A stretch of 64,000 bases of DNA from Cheilinus undulatus (lineage: Eukaryota > Chordata > Actinopteri > Labriformes > Labridae). The notes below the pieces were generated by a model that made no database searches, had not been told where the DNA came from, and saw nothing but the letters and a program-made list of their open reading frames with translations. Below are positions 14,701 to 26,500 of this stretch, piece by piece; position 1 is the first letter of the stretch, and the number at the start of each line of letters is the position of its first letter. Both the position numbers and the translations under genes were made by a program. The DNA lies in NCBI RefSeq assembly GCF_018320785.1, contig NC_054885.1, positions 10,600,421 through 10,664,420 on the forward strand. Reading direction: 5' to 3'.

Positions 14701-17700
14701 ATATACTTAAAATAAGATGTTGAGCTGGATCAGAGCTTTAACATTTATCTCTTTGGTTTGTTGAAATAAGTATTTTACCAACTAGTCCTTCTTTAAATGT
14801 GTGAACTGATCTAAAGAAAATGAAGCAGTACTTACTAATTAAGATTTAATTCCCTTCAAAACAACTGCCATTGGTGCCAAGTCACTCTAGTTTGCCACCA
14901 GGAGAAACTTCAACACACATTAGTAGCTTTATGTGAAAAAAATGTTTTATGATTATCATCTGCTGCATCTGGTGAGAATTACAAGATCTTACACTCAAAA
15001 GAAGGCTCTTTCTCTTCTTTTCTTTCCAGCTGTGGTCTGTGGTCAAGCCAGACTGAATTCACGTATAAGCGGAGGAAGCTCAGTCGCAGCAGCTGGCGAG
15101 TGGCCGTGGATGGTGAGTCTGCAAAAGAATGGGATCCATGTGTGTGGTGGGACTCTGGTGGCCGAAAAATTTGTGTTGAGCAGCGCCAGCTGCTTCCCAA
15201 GGTGAGTTACCAAGAGTGATGTCACTTGTGCTATAATGCAGGGCTGGAGTGGGACTCATTTTCAGCACACTTTCACAGTTCCATGGCACAGCCTGGCCCA
15301 CTTTCGTTCACCTGAACCTAACCTGATAGTTCACTTTTTCTTCCTGTGATTAATTCAAAAAAGAAGCTTCCATATATTCTAGCTTTGGAACATGGAAAAA
15401 AAAAACTTTCTTTTTGCTTAAATCTTAAATTACAGGTATATTCTTAACACCAATCAAAAAATGTGTACAAAAATGTCATCATTCTGGGAAACTGTGTTCA
15501 TTTTTGCACTGAGGGGTCCTATTGCATTAATTGCTGCATCATTGCGACATGGCATGGTGCTAATCAGTCTGAGGCTCAGGATCCAAGTCCTAATAAAAAA
15601 AGGAAATCATTATCCTTATAAAGTTTCTCTTATCAAACTTTTTTTCTTCCAGTCAACTTCCCATGAATATGCTTTAATACAGCATTCTTAGAACAGCCCT
15701 CTCAGCAGTGGCCTTCTGTGGCTTACCCTCCTTATGGAGGGCGTCAATGTTTGTCCACTGGAGTCAGCAGTCTTCCCCATGCTTATGGTAGTGTCCACGA
15801 ACCCAGAGAAACAGAACAAAGACTTGGGAAACCTTTGCAGGTGTTTTGGGCTAATTGGCTGATATTTCAAGGCAGTAATAACTGACAACAGGTAGTGTTT
15901 TTTTGTATTTTTTTCTTGAGCTTTAAGCTGTAATCAACAAGATTACATTAAGAAAAAGTCCTGGCATATTTCACTTTGTGTGTTTGATCTAGAATACATA
16001 TTGAAGTTTGACTTTTTAAATTGAATTAAAAAAATGAACTTTTTTATGATATTCTGTTTCAGACTAACCTGTGTATCATTTTAGCCTTAAATAATCCTAT
16101 TTCGACCTGACCAAATTACTACAAATATTTATTTTAAAATTTATGAAAATTTTCTTTTGAAAAATAAAATAAATGAATGTAGCAAACAAGCTTTTGGGTC
16201 CTGGCACTGCTTCTTGTTTTAAAATGATGGCAGTCAAAGGTGACTTTAGACCCTTTGTGACATACTGAAGCACCCCCAGCTTTTAATCCAGCTCCCTGAC
16301 AAAATAACATGCGCTTTGCCAAACCACATTTTAAAAATTTAACAGGTATATCATCAATATCTTTTGGATTGTCAGCAATTATCTTGAAAAATAGCATAAG
16401 ATTAGGCAGTACTTTGCCAAACTTATGCCCTGTATCATGCCTGAGAAAGGTGACCCCACCTAATCATCTCCCTAACATTGGTTTAATCCAAAAGCCATGC
16501 TTGGACCAGCAGGTAAACCAACACAGACACAAAGGAAGGAAATTGCCAACATTTTTATTACGCCATTGGCTCATTATAGCATGTAGAATGACATTTTACA
16601 AGACTGACACCAGCTAAAGATATTAGCTGTCCCTTATAGGGGTGGTGGTTTAGCGTTTTGTGTGGATGTGCACGTCTACCTCACCCATCTTGGGTTTCTG
16701 GTGAATATCATAACAATGGCATCTTTTTCCACATTGAGGCAGGCTGTACAGATATTTTCTAGAAATATTCAAGGGTTTATATGCGGAAAAATCTTCTGCA
16801 GTTTGTCAAGGGTTGACTTGAAAAGGGACCATCTTTGAGAACAGTGTTAAAGGGTGAATCTGTAAAGGTTCAACCCTTGGATTAATGATCAGTCAGTCCT
16901 AATGACTTATTTCTACCTCCAACAGTTCCCCCATACCATCTGAATGGACCGTCATTTTGGGTCGTTTGAAACAGAACGGATCAAACCCATTTGAGGTGAT
17001 GCTGCATGTGACAAACATCACTCTAAGCAGCTTCACTGGGGAAAATGTAGCAGTGCTGGAGCTGTCATCTAAACCCACCCTGTCAAACTACATCCAGCCC
17101 ATCTGCCTAGACGATGGACGGACCTTCGCTGAGGGCTCAACCTGCTGGGTTGCTGGCTGGAGCCCTGAACAAGGAGGAGGTGAGTCTTAATTCCATTATC
17201 AGTTCGTTTAGATAAGACATAAAGACAGAAAAATCATTGTGTTTTTATGTACTCTTGTGTGAGGCAGTTACTGGGGTTTGATTCACTTCTAATAGTCTTT
17301 TTGTTTCTACATTGTTAGAGGAACAAGTTCTGCAGGAATTACAGACTTCAATTGTAAATTGTGGAGACGCTTCATCAAGTGATGCAATTTGTACAGGACC
17401 ATTCACTCTAGAAACGGTGAGTAACAAAGGCAGTAAATCATTAATCTCTCCTATTACATCCTATTCTATCAAGATGTTGGTTATCACTGGGTTTTGGCTT
17501 ATCAAAGGAGGAAAATCTGAAACCTTACTGTACCAAAGAATACCATACGACCTTTGATACAGTATGCTGCAGATCTCACAGTACATACAGTACCATACAT
17601 TATGAAACCACGATACAATGTGATATAGCATAGAGCAATTGCATGTGAAAGCTATGCTACATGTAATATGATACAAACATCAACATTCTTACAATATGAT

Positions 17701-19227
17701 ATGACACAATACAAAAGGACATCATACGACACGATTCGAAACCATAAGTTCAAAGGATACAGTCAGTAAGACAAAATACAACATCATCTGGCACAATGTG
17801 ACACAATACAACATATGATATAATACATCACAGTACAATATGATTTTATAAATAAAACGAGATACAGTACAACACAATATGATTGCCATAGGGTTGCAAG
17901 AAAGACGACCTAAGTGCAGAAAAACTAATATTGATTTAAAGGTCACATATTTTACCTTTTAAAGTCAAGTTTATATTGATCTCAGAGGTCCCCAAAACAT
18001 GTCTGTTAAGTTTGTTGCTTAATAAACACTCCAGTTTTGGATTTAGTACATAAAAACCCCACTAAGACCAAAAGACAAGCAAACAAAAATTTACTACAGA
18101 AACACCAGAGAATCCACAAGGAGATACACAGAGAAGACATATGACAATCTACAAAAGAACAGGGAGAAAATACAGAACCAAGACTGATTACAGTCAGGGA
18201 ATCAGGTGTGGCAAACAAGACATGGGTGAAGCAGGTGAGCACAATCAAAGTGGAGGCAGGAAGAAAAATTTTCCACACAAGGGAAGGCAACTACAAAAAA
18301 CAGAAAACTCAATAACAGAACAAGGATACAAACACGGGGAGGGACAAGGATTAAGAAAATGCCACATGAGAAACTATACAAGAAATAATGAAACACAAAA
18401 GGGTAGTCCACAAAACACTGGAAATATGATACACACATCTATAACACACAATACACAGAAACACAAGGGCTTCAGGAAACACCAAAGAAGATGATAAAGA
18501 CAAAATTTGGATCATGACAATGATAGGATAAGTGAGACAAGATTTATTACTGTACGACACAATAGGATACGACACAATACAGCATGATTAGTAAGACAAG
18601 ATACAGTATGATACAATGCTATAGGACAAGAAATGACACGAACTGTAAGACGAAATACAAAACAATGTTACAAGATACAATAGGATACTATACGATAAAA
18701 TACCATTTCTGGGTATATGTCTTTGGCTCAGAAGCTGTACACTCTTAGCTCAGTCTATCTCTTTATATTCAGCATTTTTTCCAGTGCCATCTCATGAGGA
18801 CCTGCTGAACAATAGCATTCAATGTGAACTTAGTACTCAGTCTTGATGTTGAACATGCACATGTCCATCTTTCCTTTATGTTAAGGGGGATTCTGGTAGT
18901 CCACTGATGTGTACAGTGGATGGATCTTGGTTCCAGTCGGCTGTGCTAGTGTTTCAAGATGACTCCAGCAGACTGGGGCGAGAAGCTTCAATGATGGTCC
19001 TAACCAAGTTGAGCGCCTATCGGGAGTTCTTGACCGGTATCATTGGGCCCTTCTTATCTCCAGCCACCTCCTCCCCCAACACCACCACCACCGCCCCTAC
19101 CAACACCACCACCAACACCACAGCCAGCGCTACCACCAGCAGCAGCGTGGATGGCCCTGCTCACTCCTCTTTCTTCATCTTCTTCCATCTTCTTGTCTTC
19201 TCACTGTGTCTTCAGCTCCTCCAATAG
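1490..19227 (+). CDS. Gene 1: polyserase-like multidomain serine protease (three catalytic domains plus a terminal pseudoprotease), 5' partial
   Basis: Predicted secreted or membrane-anchored S1A protease with several protease units in one chain. Exons: 1490-1661, 2124-2392, 2918-3066, 3151-3403, 3769-3789, 5112-5283, 5523-5791, 6253-6401, 6486-6738, 7277-7297, 10036-10207, 10609-10877, 12356-12504, 12588-12858, 15030-15201, 16926-17179, 17319-17416, 18886-19227. All introns are GT-AG and the joined frame stays open to the TAG at 19225 (about 1150 residues in the window). The first exon opens in phase 1, so a signal exon and a microexon are missing. They are expected just left of base 1, because the DNA before 1490 matches that before gene 2's first C exon (27000-27205). 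The architecture is colinear with gene 2. The family resembles fish proteins usually named polyserase-2, TMPRSS9-like or serine protease 27-like; I do not assign a symbol. Confidence 0.88.
3769..3789 (+). CDS. Gene 1 linker microexon 1
   Basis: A 21-nt phase-1 exon between a polypyrimidine-CAG acceptor and a GTAAGT donor. Spliced, it encodes QNISLSD between the domain 1 tail and VCGK of domain 2, and carries an NIS sequon. Near-identical microexons occur at 7277, 31901 and 36674. Confidence 0.85.
3846..4352 (+). mobile_element. 3' end of a non-LTR retrotransposon
   Basis: An ORF fragment at 4118-4351 contains [11 protein letters not shown] and [23 protein letters not shown] residues. From memory these match the C-terminal end of a fish non-LTR retrotransposon polyprotein. 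The reading continues in other frames upstream (about 3846-4110), so the copy is frameshifted and 5'-truncated. It sits in the gene 1 intron between the first linker microexon and domain 2. The corresponding intron of gene 2 lacks it. Confidence 0.7.
4388..4900. repeat. Dispersed repeat family A, copy 1
   Basis: This block, which includes a poly-G run at 4485-4512, recurs at 9345-9815 and, shorter, at 36765-37095. Tail pieces are at 33425-33500 and about 55430-55600. Shared landmarks are gtcttggcagacaagatg, ggccttggcatcagtttta and ccaatcaccttctgaa. Most copies lie just upstream of a C exon, so some spread came with domain duplication. The copy in gene 3's first intron suggests the family is also mobile. 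No coding capacity seen. Confidence 0.65.
5112..6738 (+). CDS. Gene 1, catalytic domain 2 (exons C-D-E-F)
   Basis: Exons 5112-5283, 5523-5791, 6253-6401 and 6486-6738. The activation site is TTRIVGG. The triad is complete: TAAHC, DSDIALL, GDSGGP. The S1-pocket loop reads GGKGPCQ, so position 189 is Gly and 190 is Pro, arguing against trypsin-like Arg/Lys cleavage. Exon D starts [13 protein letters not shown], the form also found in domains 2 and 3 of gene 2. NFT, NST, NGT and NDT sequons are present. The F-exon tail is the short 253-nt form. It is followed by a linker microexon and a third domain. Confidence 0.92.
7277..7297 (+). CDS. Gene 1 linker microexon 2
   Basis: A 21-nt phase-1 exon encoding QNISVID when spliced to exon F of domain 2. 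Its end joins the C exon at 10036, which begins 'ag' rather than the usual 'tg', giving ECGK instead of VCGK at the start of domain 3. Confidence 0.83.
8258..8368 (+). repeat. tRNA-derived SINE (head plus 3' tail)
   Basis: A-box-like tatctcagtgggtta and B-box-like ggtttaaatccca are spaced as in a tRNA promoter. They are followed by actttggataaaagtgtcc, the 3' tail motif of many fish SINEs, and an acattgtaac repeat. A second tail with tttggataaaaacgtctgc and acattgtaac repeats lies at 8925-8975. It is nested in the TTAA element. Confidence 0.65.
8728..8785. repeat. (TA)n microsatellite
   Basis: About 58 bp of uninterrupted TA dinucleotide repeat inside the nested TTAA element. Confidence 0.98.
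9345..9820. repeat. Dispersed repeat family A, copy 2
   Basis: Nearly the same sequence as 4388-4900, including a shortened poly-G run at 9437-9446. It sits at the same distance upstream of the next C exon, so this copy most likely arose by duplication of the domain unit. Confidence 0.65.
10036..12858 (+). CDS. Gene 1, catalytic domain 3 (exons C-D-E-F, long tail)
   Basis: Exons 10036-10207, 10609-10877, 12356-12504 and 12588-12858. The pro-piece starts ECGK and the activation site is TTRIVGG. The triad is intact: TAAHC, DSDIALL, GDSGGP. The pocket loop is GGKGTCQ (Gly189, Thr190). Exon F is 271 nt rather than 253 because of a Ser/Thr/Pro-rich extension ([11 protein letters not shown]), matched by domain 3 of gene 2. 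It splices directly, without a linker microexon, to the degenerate terminal domain at 15030. The D-E intron contains an ATTAA-rich insertion. Confidence 0.91.
10954..11835. mobile_element. Insertion with ATTAATC-rich inverted ends (hAT/MITE-like)
   Basis: The left end has gctgtcaaatgattagaatt and agattaatcac. The right end has aattttta, agattaatcatg and ggattaatcc, giving imperfect inverted termini. The interior has no transposase. The paralogous intron of gene 2 domain 3 (about 38250-38430) lacks it. The ends resemble the element at 31168-31770 and fragments at about 26836-26910 and 51225-51415. Confidence 0.55.
13264..14120. mobile_element. Composite insertion containing a Tc1-like transposase N-terminus
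   Basis: Codons 13290-13370 read [18 protein letters not shown] then HDAGWSLRH, an N-terminal helix-turn-helix of a Tc1/mariner transposase, truncated. The rest, including GC-richer DNA at 13540-13930, is unclassified. Gene 2's equivalent intron runs straight from gactctactaaa into the GTCAGAATTC repeat, so this block is an insertion specific to gene 1. Confidence 0.6.
14128..14490. repeat. Degenerate tandem repeat, GTCAGAATTCTGA type
   Basis: Irregular copies of an approximately 16-20 bp unit resembling aaaagtcagaattctgagat. The same repeat, longer, occupies the paralogous gene 2 intron at 39755-40420, so it predates the gene duplication. Confidence 0.8.
15030..19227 (+). CDS. Gene 1, terminal pseudoprotease domain with stalk and GPI-like C-terminus
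   Basis: Exons 15030-15201, 16926-17179, 17319-17416 and 18886-19227. The pro-piece VVCGQ and SRISGG replace VCGK and RIVGG. His57 is Ser (LSSASC) and Asp102 is Asn (ENVAVL), while Ser195 remains in GDSGSP. Exon E is only 98 nt, removing the S1 loop and Cys191, and Cys220 is also missing. Cys136 (STCW) and Cys201 (LMC) are present, unlike in the catalytic domains. The end is an NTT-rich, Thr/Ser/Pro stalk, then VDGPAHSS and a hydrophobic run ending at TAG with no basic cytoplasmic tail. That pattern fits a GPI-attachment signal with omega near the Asp-Gly or Ala-Ser residues. The module is predicted to be non-catalytic and to tether the chain. Confidence 0.88.
15985..16075. repeat. Interspersed repeat tail (family shared with 57810-57910)
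   Basis: Contains gacttttt, aattgaatta, and atgatattctgtttcag in an order also found, diverged, at 57840-57910. It recalls a common fish interspersed-repeat 3' end, but the class is unassigned. Confidence 0.35.
17520..18720. repeat. GATAC/ACAATA-rich degenerate repeats with interspersed-repeat inserts in the pseudodomain E-F intron
   Basis: 17520-17900 and 18530-18720 are loose tandem arrays of gatacaatac-, gatacgacac- and acaatatgat-like words. Similar arrays occupy the equivalent introns of gene 2 (43430-43720) and gene 3 (63010-63440). 17938-18040 is a reversed fragment of the TTAA-element family seen at 7986-9000. 18195-18520 (caagggaaggcaactaca and gggcttcaggaaac) recurs at 44510-44790 in gene 2. 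Confidence 0.7.
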
Positions 19228-22200
19228 AAACCTCTTACTTTTAACAGTGATTTACATGATGTGACCAACACAAATTAATGTAAAAAACCTTTGATTTGAG
19301 GACATTTGTTGGTTTAGAACTGCATGTATACGTTTGTGATTGGTGCACAGTATGCAAAAGTAGCAAACTGAGGAAGATGAACATGTGCTGTATAAAATTC
19401 ATAGACTATCAGGAAAATCCCTTTTATGTGTTCAGGGAGATTTAGTTATTTAAAAATAATTTCAAAATCAACATTTACCATTTACAATATAAGAAGTGGG
19501 CATTTTCTAAGCCTCAGATTTTCTTTCAGGTTATTATTTTAGAGTGACAATATTTGGAAAAACAGTTTAAATATGAGAGTAATCAGTGGTTAGCAAATGC
19601 CAAGCTATCAGTTCATGCTATCTTTGAAAACTGGATTAAAGAAAAAGATATGTCACAGATATTGCCGTCTTTACCGCAGCCCTAGTAGTGCTGAATGAAT
19701 CTGGCTTGGGATTGTTTCCTTGCCAGCTTCAAAAAGAGAGCAGGTTTATAGTGCAGATAAAAAGATTCTACTTTGATGTTTAGACCAAGACTTAAAAGCT
19801 CACTTCTTATATACAATAGGTGATATTTACTTTAAGCATAATTATTCAGGCTGCTTTAATTTCTGTAGTGTCAAAAGCATGATTCTGCTTGTTTGTCTTT
19901 GACATGACACAAATGTATGGTCAGTGATTTGAGAAACTATGGATGCTGGCTGCTTTGAGTCTGATTTGTCAGTTTTAATTAAAATGAAGAACCCTCGAAG
20001 CTGCACTTGAAACTTGCTTTTATATTGAGCTTGTCCTGCGACTTATTGAAGCTGTATATATCATAAGAATATAATGGAAAATTTCTGTATATTTTTATAA
20101 TGAATAAAAATATTTTGTCCATAAAAGAAGAGAATGATTTTGCCATTTCCTAGTGTGCTTTTACAATTGTGTCCTCCTGGGGGTTTAATCCATCCAGCTA
20201 ATTTTTTAGACAGCTCAATAAAAATGAAACATTTCACATGAAATGAATAAGTTAATCTATCTTGATTCAGGTAACAGGTGAGCTGCATGTGACAGTTCAT
20301 TTTATTTTGTAGTACTTTTTTATATTAAGAATCAAGGTCAAACATTGATTACATACAGTACTGAACCATGTTTCTCACATGTCAAGTTATTAAACAAAAA
20401 TCAACAACATTATGAGGATAACAGACAGAGAGGAGCCGCTATACTTTAAGGGAGTGTCATCAATTTACTAAGTCAATGCAGTATGCATTTCAATTGACAG
20501 GGTTCACACAGAGGGAGAGTCATGTAAAAAATGTCTACCTTTTAAAAGATTGATAGTCTAATTTTTTTATTAATTCTTCAAAAGTATCAGGATCAGTATC
20601 AGTAAAAATTACATCGAAAAGTATTCTTACCATACCGAATTCAAAACATTTGGTATCACTCGTCCCTACTGTGACTCTATGAACCTTTTACAATAGGTGG
20701 GTACTCGACCAAACTCTAAATTTTCAGAAAATGCTGAACCTTTGGTTTAAAAAAAAAACAAAAAAAAACCTTAAGTTGATTGGACGAATGTTCTGTCTTT
20801 CTCATACCATTTTCAAATGCTTTTTTTGGTCAGAATCAAATGTTTTTTTATTTCTGAGTATTCAGATAGCTGGTAAGCTTGGTTCATTTATAAAAAGTGT
20901 AGAAGGATTTTGAAAAATGTCGATGGGGGGTTTGAATGGAGAAATTTACTTGCAGAAACAGAGATGCCAAAAAAAGTGGGCAGGCACAGTTGAGCTCTTC
21001 AAGTTTCCAGTCTGCAGGAAAAGTCGAGTGAGCACAGAGGAAGTTTCGTACGTGCATACACAGAAAAGTCAGAGAATCACAATTTCGCAGCGAGCAGAAG
21101 CAACATGAATGAGGGAATGGTTTGAGCAAGCAACTAAAGATTTGAGAGCAGAAAGATATTTGGAACACAAACAGAAAAAAAATCTACGCACAGAGTGGCA
21201 GTTTAAGGCACAAAGGCTGGTTTTAATGAAAAGTCTGGAGAAAATCTGAGCTGAAACTCAATAAGTCATGCTCTCAAAATGTTAACATTTTTGTATCTTT
21301 GCAACATTGACTGCAAATTTTTATTGTCAAGGTTTTTTCCTGGTTAAGTAAAGGCTGATTAAGAATAAAACATCCATGAAATGAAAATATGAAACACTCC
21401 CAGGTTACAAGTAAGCAATGAAGGTTCATTCTTGATGAGGTAGCATGTCAACGAACATCCTAGAGTGCAGGGGTGACATTTGCAGCAAGACGCCAGAGAA
21501 TATTGTTGAAATGCTTACAAAACTTCATTTTTTATGAGATTTAGCACCTGAATTGGGGCATCTTCTGAGTGTGCGTGCTAGTTGTCTCTAACACGAATCA
21601 CAGTGAAGGATCTCACAACGTCATCAGTGTATTGTAGAAGCTATGACGCAAAAACTGGTAAGGTGAATTGATGTTTTGTTTTTCTCAGGTTGCACAAAGG
21701 TCTCAGGTTGCTACGTTTATTTTAAGGTGTTATTAGTGCCAAGAGGGTGAAATTAGTACATTACAAATTAAGTTGAATAAGGGACAACATTCAAGAGAAA
21801 ACCCAGTTTTCTTTAGTTGATTACAAGCACAATTTTTTCTAATATTTTTGACTATTTTCAGCCAGCTGTACTTCTTAACTGATAGGTGCACAGACATTTA
21901 TGGTTGAAATTTTTTTTTTGTTTCCAAAACAATGACTATCTGATGAGTGGGCGATGGCGTGTGACTCATCTAAAGTACAAATGAAGTTTTACTGGTTTGT
22001 TTCTCTGCAGAAATCTGGCCTGTTCCTTCCCATTTTGTCCGTTCAGGAATGAAGAAATAAAGATAAAATGCCAGTTCGTATCAATCAGCTGCTCTTTCTA
22101 ATGAGGACAATCTGTTATGAAATGGTGAGTTTTGGTGCTGGTCATGTCTGAAGGTTTTGCCAAAATGCTGACTTTTTTCTCTACTATTAACTAAAAAACA

Positions 22201-23380
22201 ATCATAATAATAGCCTTTATTTGTATGGTAACAGAGGTACAACGTGCTCCACATGCAGGAGAGAAAGAGAGAGAAAAAGAATGTGTATTATCCATGCTGG
22301 GATGAAGGAAGTTTTATGAGGCCCAAAAGAAACTGAGGCTAATCAGCCGGGAAATGAATTGAAAGAAAAATACAGCTGCGTATCATCGGCATAGTAGTGG
22401 TACGGTGTATTACGAACGGACTGAGTAAATTACGTAGAGGTAACATACAGACAGAAAAGAATCAGGCCAAGAATAGACCCTTGTGCAACCCCACATAACG
22501 GGAGCAGAGGAAGACACATCTGTATGAACATTGAAATGTCCGTCAGAAAGGTAGGAGAAAAACTTTTAAGCGCAGTTATCACAGATTATATTTTAAGATA
22601 TTTTGCAATTTTGTTTTGGTGAATCTTCTCAAAACAAAATAGCAAAATTCTCTGTCTAATACAGTCATAAGCGCTATTCCTGTGCACTTTTAACCTACAT
22701 TGAGAGTGGTTTTGTGTACGAGTAGTTCTGCATTAATTGTTGTTGCATAATTAATAAGACTGCGAGTTAACGCAGGAAAAGTATGTCAACAGCATTTTTT
22801 TTAAGGGGGGGGGGCATTTTTGGGGTTGATTTTTCATTCATGTCAGCATGATTCCATGATTTTATTGCTTCAGCTGTCAGTTAATATATTATGAAGTTAA
22901 AGGGTTAATGTTTGCTACAAAGGATTTGTGGTTTCATGTAAAATTCTGTCTTTTTACCTCAAAATATAATTTTTCCTTGTCAGTTCGGCTGAAGTAGCTC
23001 TGTGACTCTGACATCTGGATGACCTCTTGCCAGTGCCACAGAACGAGATGAAACATTGATATAATGATGATTCACAATTGGGGGTCTGTGCGTTGTGTTA
23101 TATTTAGAATTTCACTTGATGTTTTGCATGTTTTTGCTGCGGTTGGGATCGATCTGCTCTACGTGGATTGATGTTGACAATAAACCTGCAGCCTATCGAA
23201 TGAATGCTGGCGTGCTGACTGATTCAGGGCCGGTATCTGGTGGGGCCAGTCTGAAACTGGTGGCATTGTTTTGCAGGTTTGGTTTTATGTTTGGATTGTT
23301 GTCACACAAAGTTAATCTTTATTATCAGCAGTCTAGTTGATACTGGAGGGTTCTGTGACAAAACTTGACTGGTATTTAGA
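19228..23380. other. Spacer between genes 1 and 2
   Basis: No protein gene seen. 19228-20130 is the conserved 3' flank and probable 3' UTR. 20250-20390 matches 47330-47450 (caggtaacagg, gagctgcatgtgac, attgattacatacagta). 21850-22100 matches 49480-49740 (ggtgcacagacatttatggtt). 23215-23300 matches 52795-52885. These shared blocks show that the two spacers are duplicates. 22200-22560 resembles a degenerate retroelement internal region (low confidence), and a G-run lies at 22805-22813. Confidence 0.7.
20103..20108 (+). promoter_or_regulatory. Candidate polyadenylation signal of gene 1
   Basis: AATAAA about 880 bp after the gene 1 stop. The 3' flank 19228-20110 is strongly conserved after the gene 2 stop (45372-46260), consistent with a shared 3' UTR. 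The exact hexamer is not kept in the gene 2 copy, so the assignment is tentative. Confidence 0.4.
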
Positions 23381-23496
23381 GCTGCACAACACCCCCTCCA
23401 ATGTGACCAGACAGGTGTGTTTGTGTTGGAGGCAGAGAAGGAGGAGAGAGAAAGCATATTTAAACCTAAGCTGACCTGGCGATATAGAGTTCAGTT
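23380..23496 (+). promoter_or_regulatory. Proximal promoter of gene 2
   Basis: A TATA-like atatttaa at 23457-23464 lies about 35 bp before the ATG, preceded by the blocks caggtgtgtttgtgtt and ggcagaga. The same order and spacing occur before gene 3 (52970-53077), with ttatttatg as the TATA-like site. The spacing implies a very short 5' leader of roughly 5-15 nt if transcription starts about 25-30 bp downstream. Confidence 0.6.
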
Positions 23497-23551
23497 ATGG
23501 CTCTGCACAAGGTGATCTGCACAGCGACCCTGCTGGCTCTTCTCACACAAG
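23497..23551 (+). CDS. Gene 2 signal-peptide exon
   Basis: ATG at 23497 opens [18 protein letters not shown], a short basic N-region followed by a hydrophobic core. It ends in phase 1 at a GTAAGG donor. The gene 3 exon at 53078 has the same length and pattern. Confidence 0.9.
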
Positions 23552-26500
23552 GTAAGGACCCCTACCCTCACTGTTCACCTTAACTAATCATGTTTGAGAC
23601 TGCTGTATGCTGGAGAAACTCTCAGGAGGAAGAAAATAAGAGAAGCTTAGTGTTAAGAATTTCAGGGATTTAAAATACAAAACAAGAAAATCAGTGTTAC
23701 CTGCAACTTTGAATTTAAATATGCATGGATCTGATGTTTGAAAAGAATCAAGCTAAATTGATTTGACTGATAAATTTGAAACATGTAGTGCTACTCTCAT
23801 CCCTGATACAATAAACATCTTAAGTTGGCATTAATCAGGTTGAAATTCCAGTCAGAGCAGATTCATGTTTTATTATTATTATATAATTGTAAATTATGAA
23901 TGTAGGGTTGCCTCCCAGATATAAAAATAAGGAACAGGGCACTGATGGGCATGCATTATTGTCAGATGGATAACATTAGCATTATCAGAATTTTATTTAA
24001 GCTGTAAAAATAGCACTTTTAACATACATGCATAACTTGTATGTTGTGCAAAGTAACAACATAATATATATAAAGTGAAAGATTTCATTAAATTACTTTT
24101 GGAATGAAAATCATAATTGCAAAAAAATTTAAAGATTGTAAATAAAAACACGGTGCGTCCTTCTCTTCTTGGCTACCATGGAGCGGTCTCCTTGTCAGCC
24201 ATGTTTTTCAAAAGTTGCGTCTCTGCAGTATCTTAGCAATCATGGGGCAGCAACAATAAAAAGTTTTTTTTATCAGTCAGTGAGAATAGGCACAGTGGAA
24301 ACTTGATGCTTCTAATTGGAAAAGAGAAAGCAGCAGCTGTGATATGATTTCATTACAATAAAAACAGTAAAGATAATGAGTTTCAAAAAGGTCAAAAATA
24401 AGGAACAAAAGACGTTTTTCATCAATTCAGTAAGGAACATGCACTTTAGCTTCAAAATCAATAGTATGGATGCTCAGCATCCTCATTAATAAGGATTGAT
24501 TTCTTATCTTAAGGAACGGTTGGCAACCCTATCTGAATCCAACCAAAGTTTTCCATAGACATTGTCTTTGACCTGTCTGATTATCATGAGCAGTCGGCGT
24601 ATGTTAGAAGCTGCTCTTTATGACTCAGCATCAGTCCATTCAAAGACTCCAGTCTGCACACTTGTAGAAATGTACAGTGTTGGATTTGTGCTTATATCTG
24701 ATATGCAGATGTGACAGATTTTTCTCCAACTCCTTGCCAGTTTGGAGTTTGGCAATAACATTTTTTTTTAATTCAAGTTATGTTTAGTGGAACATTTGCG
24801 ACTAGAGAGACTGGTATATGTTAAATTTTAGTTAGAATTTTTTTAAAGCAATGAATAATTTCTGATTGCAGCAAATAACCACACTAGTCAAAAATGACCC
24901 AGCCTGGTTTGCCTCATCTCTACAATTTATCAGTCACATCTGTGTTTAGCTAAAAATCATCAAAGTCATAAGTTCTTCTTTAATACTTCATAGTTCAACA
25001 GGTTCATTTCAAGATTTTGTCAGGATTTTCTTTTGAAAATATTTATTTCCAATGACAGAACTTGCTTGCAGCTCTTGTCCTCAAAGGCCAAAAAGGACCC
25101 CGTCAACTTATAAAGCATGAAAAATATCATCTAGTTTTATACTCATTTAAAAGCTGACGCTATTTGCCTTTACTTGCCAAGGTTTTCGCACTTTTAACCC
25201 AGTTCAATACTTTTCGCCCATTTTTGCTACTTTTCTTTGCCACTTTAACCTATTTTGGCTGATTTTTTGACGTCTTATTTCCAAATTCAACCCATTTTTG
25301 AGACTTCTTTTTACTACTTGTAACCCATTTTTGACACTTTTTAAACACTTTGAAATTTTTAAACTTCTTTCATCCTCTTTGCCACTTTTGACTGATTTTT
25401 TTTCTGCTTTTCACCAAGAGTGAAAATTTTTTCCCAGTTTTTTTGGCTCTTTTCACAGTTACTCAAAGTGTTTGAAGTCTGACATTGCTTTCCTAATGGT
25501 TTTTATCAGTGTGTCCATCCACATTGATAAAATGAACAATAAAGAAGAATTAGGAATCTCTGTATATATATAAACTCCCCTTATTTACCATTTACCATTT
25601 CCTGAGTTCTTTTGACTTATGGCTTTGAATCATAAAGTCTTATGTTTTCATCACTCTCACTTAAATGCCTTTCTTGTACACATTTCTGACAATTTCGGCG
25701 TTTATGACTAATATTATTCTGATGCTGTTATTTAAAATGTCCTTTTTTGTCTTTTCAGATTGTCACTCACAGCTTGATGGTAAGTTGCTGAATATTTCTT
25801 CCTCTCATTTGTGGTCATTTAAACATGCTCTGTGGTTTAAGTTTACTTATCATAGCCATCAATAAGACATTTCAAAGCCATAAAACATTTCAGCGACATA
25901 CTGGAACATGTTGCACCAAGGCGTCTACAGATCAAGTACAGAGCAGACCAGCTGCTCAGCAAACCTAACTCCACAATTTGTGGACTCTGTCCAATAAAAC
26001 CAAAGCCTGTGCAGTTTATTGTTATGGTTTCATGAAGAAACTACACATAAAAAGGGTTTTTACACTGTGTGTGATCCTTGAATCCTCTCAGCACTTACAG
26101 CCACTTTTAACAGCTTTTCTCCCTCATTATGTGAAAATTTATCCATGAACCCAAAACATCTGTTTAGTAAATGCACCATATGGAGCAGTGGCGTGCACAG
26201 ACTTTTTCAAGGGCAGGAGCGAAAATTTAAAAAAAGGGCACATACAGTGCGTTCTCGCCACTGAAGAGGGCACTAAGTTTGGCGTGTTTTTGAGGGTACT
26301 TCAGACATGTTTATATGTTCTACAAATGGCACATTATATAGCCTTAACTAGACAGACTACTCAAGTTTGTTTGTAGTTAGGATCAGCATCCACAAGAACT
26401 GTGTAGATTCAATGTGAGACTGTGAAGAACACACAGAAATAAATGAATACATCCCTAGGGGGTCTGGGGGTCTTTCCCCAGAACATTTTCAATTCAGTAG

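Noticed and set aside
18141..18494. 117-residue plus-strand ORF
   Set aside because: Lies in an A-rich interspersed repeat shared with 44510-44790, where the frame is not kept. Composition is low complexity.
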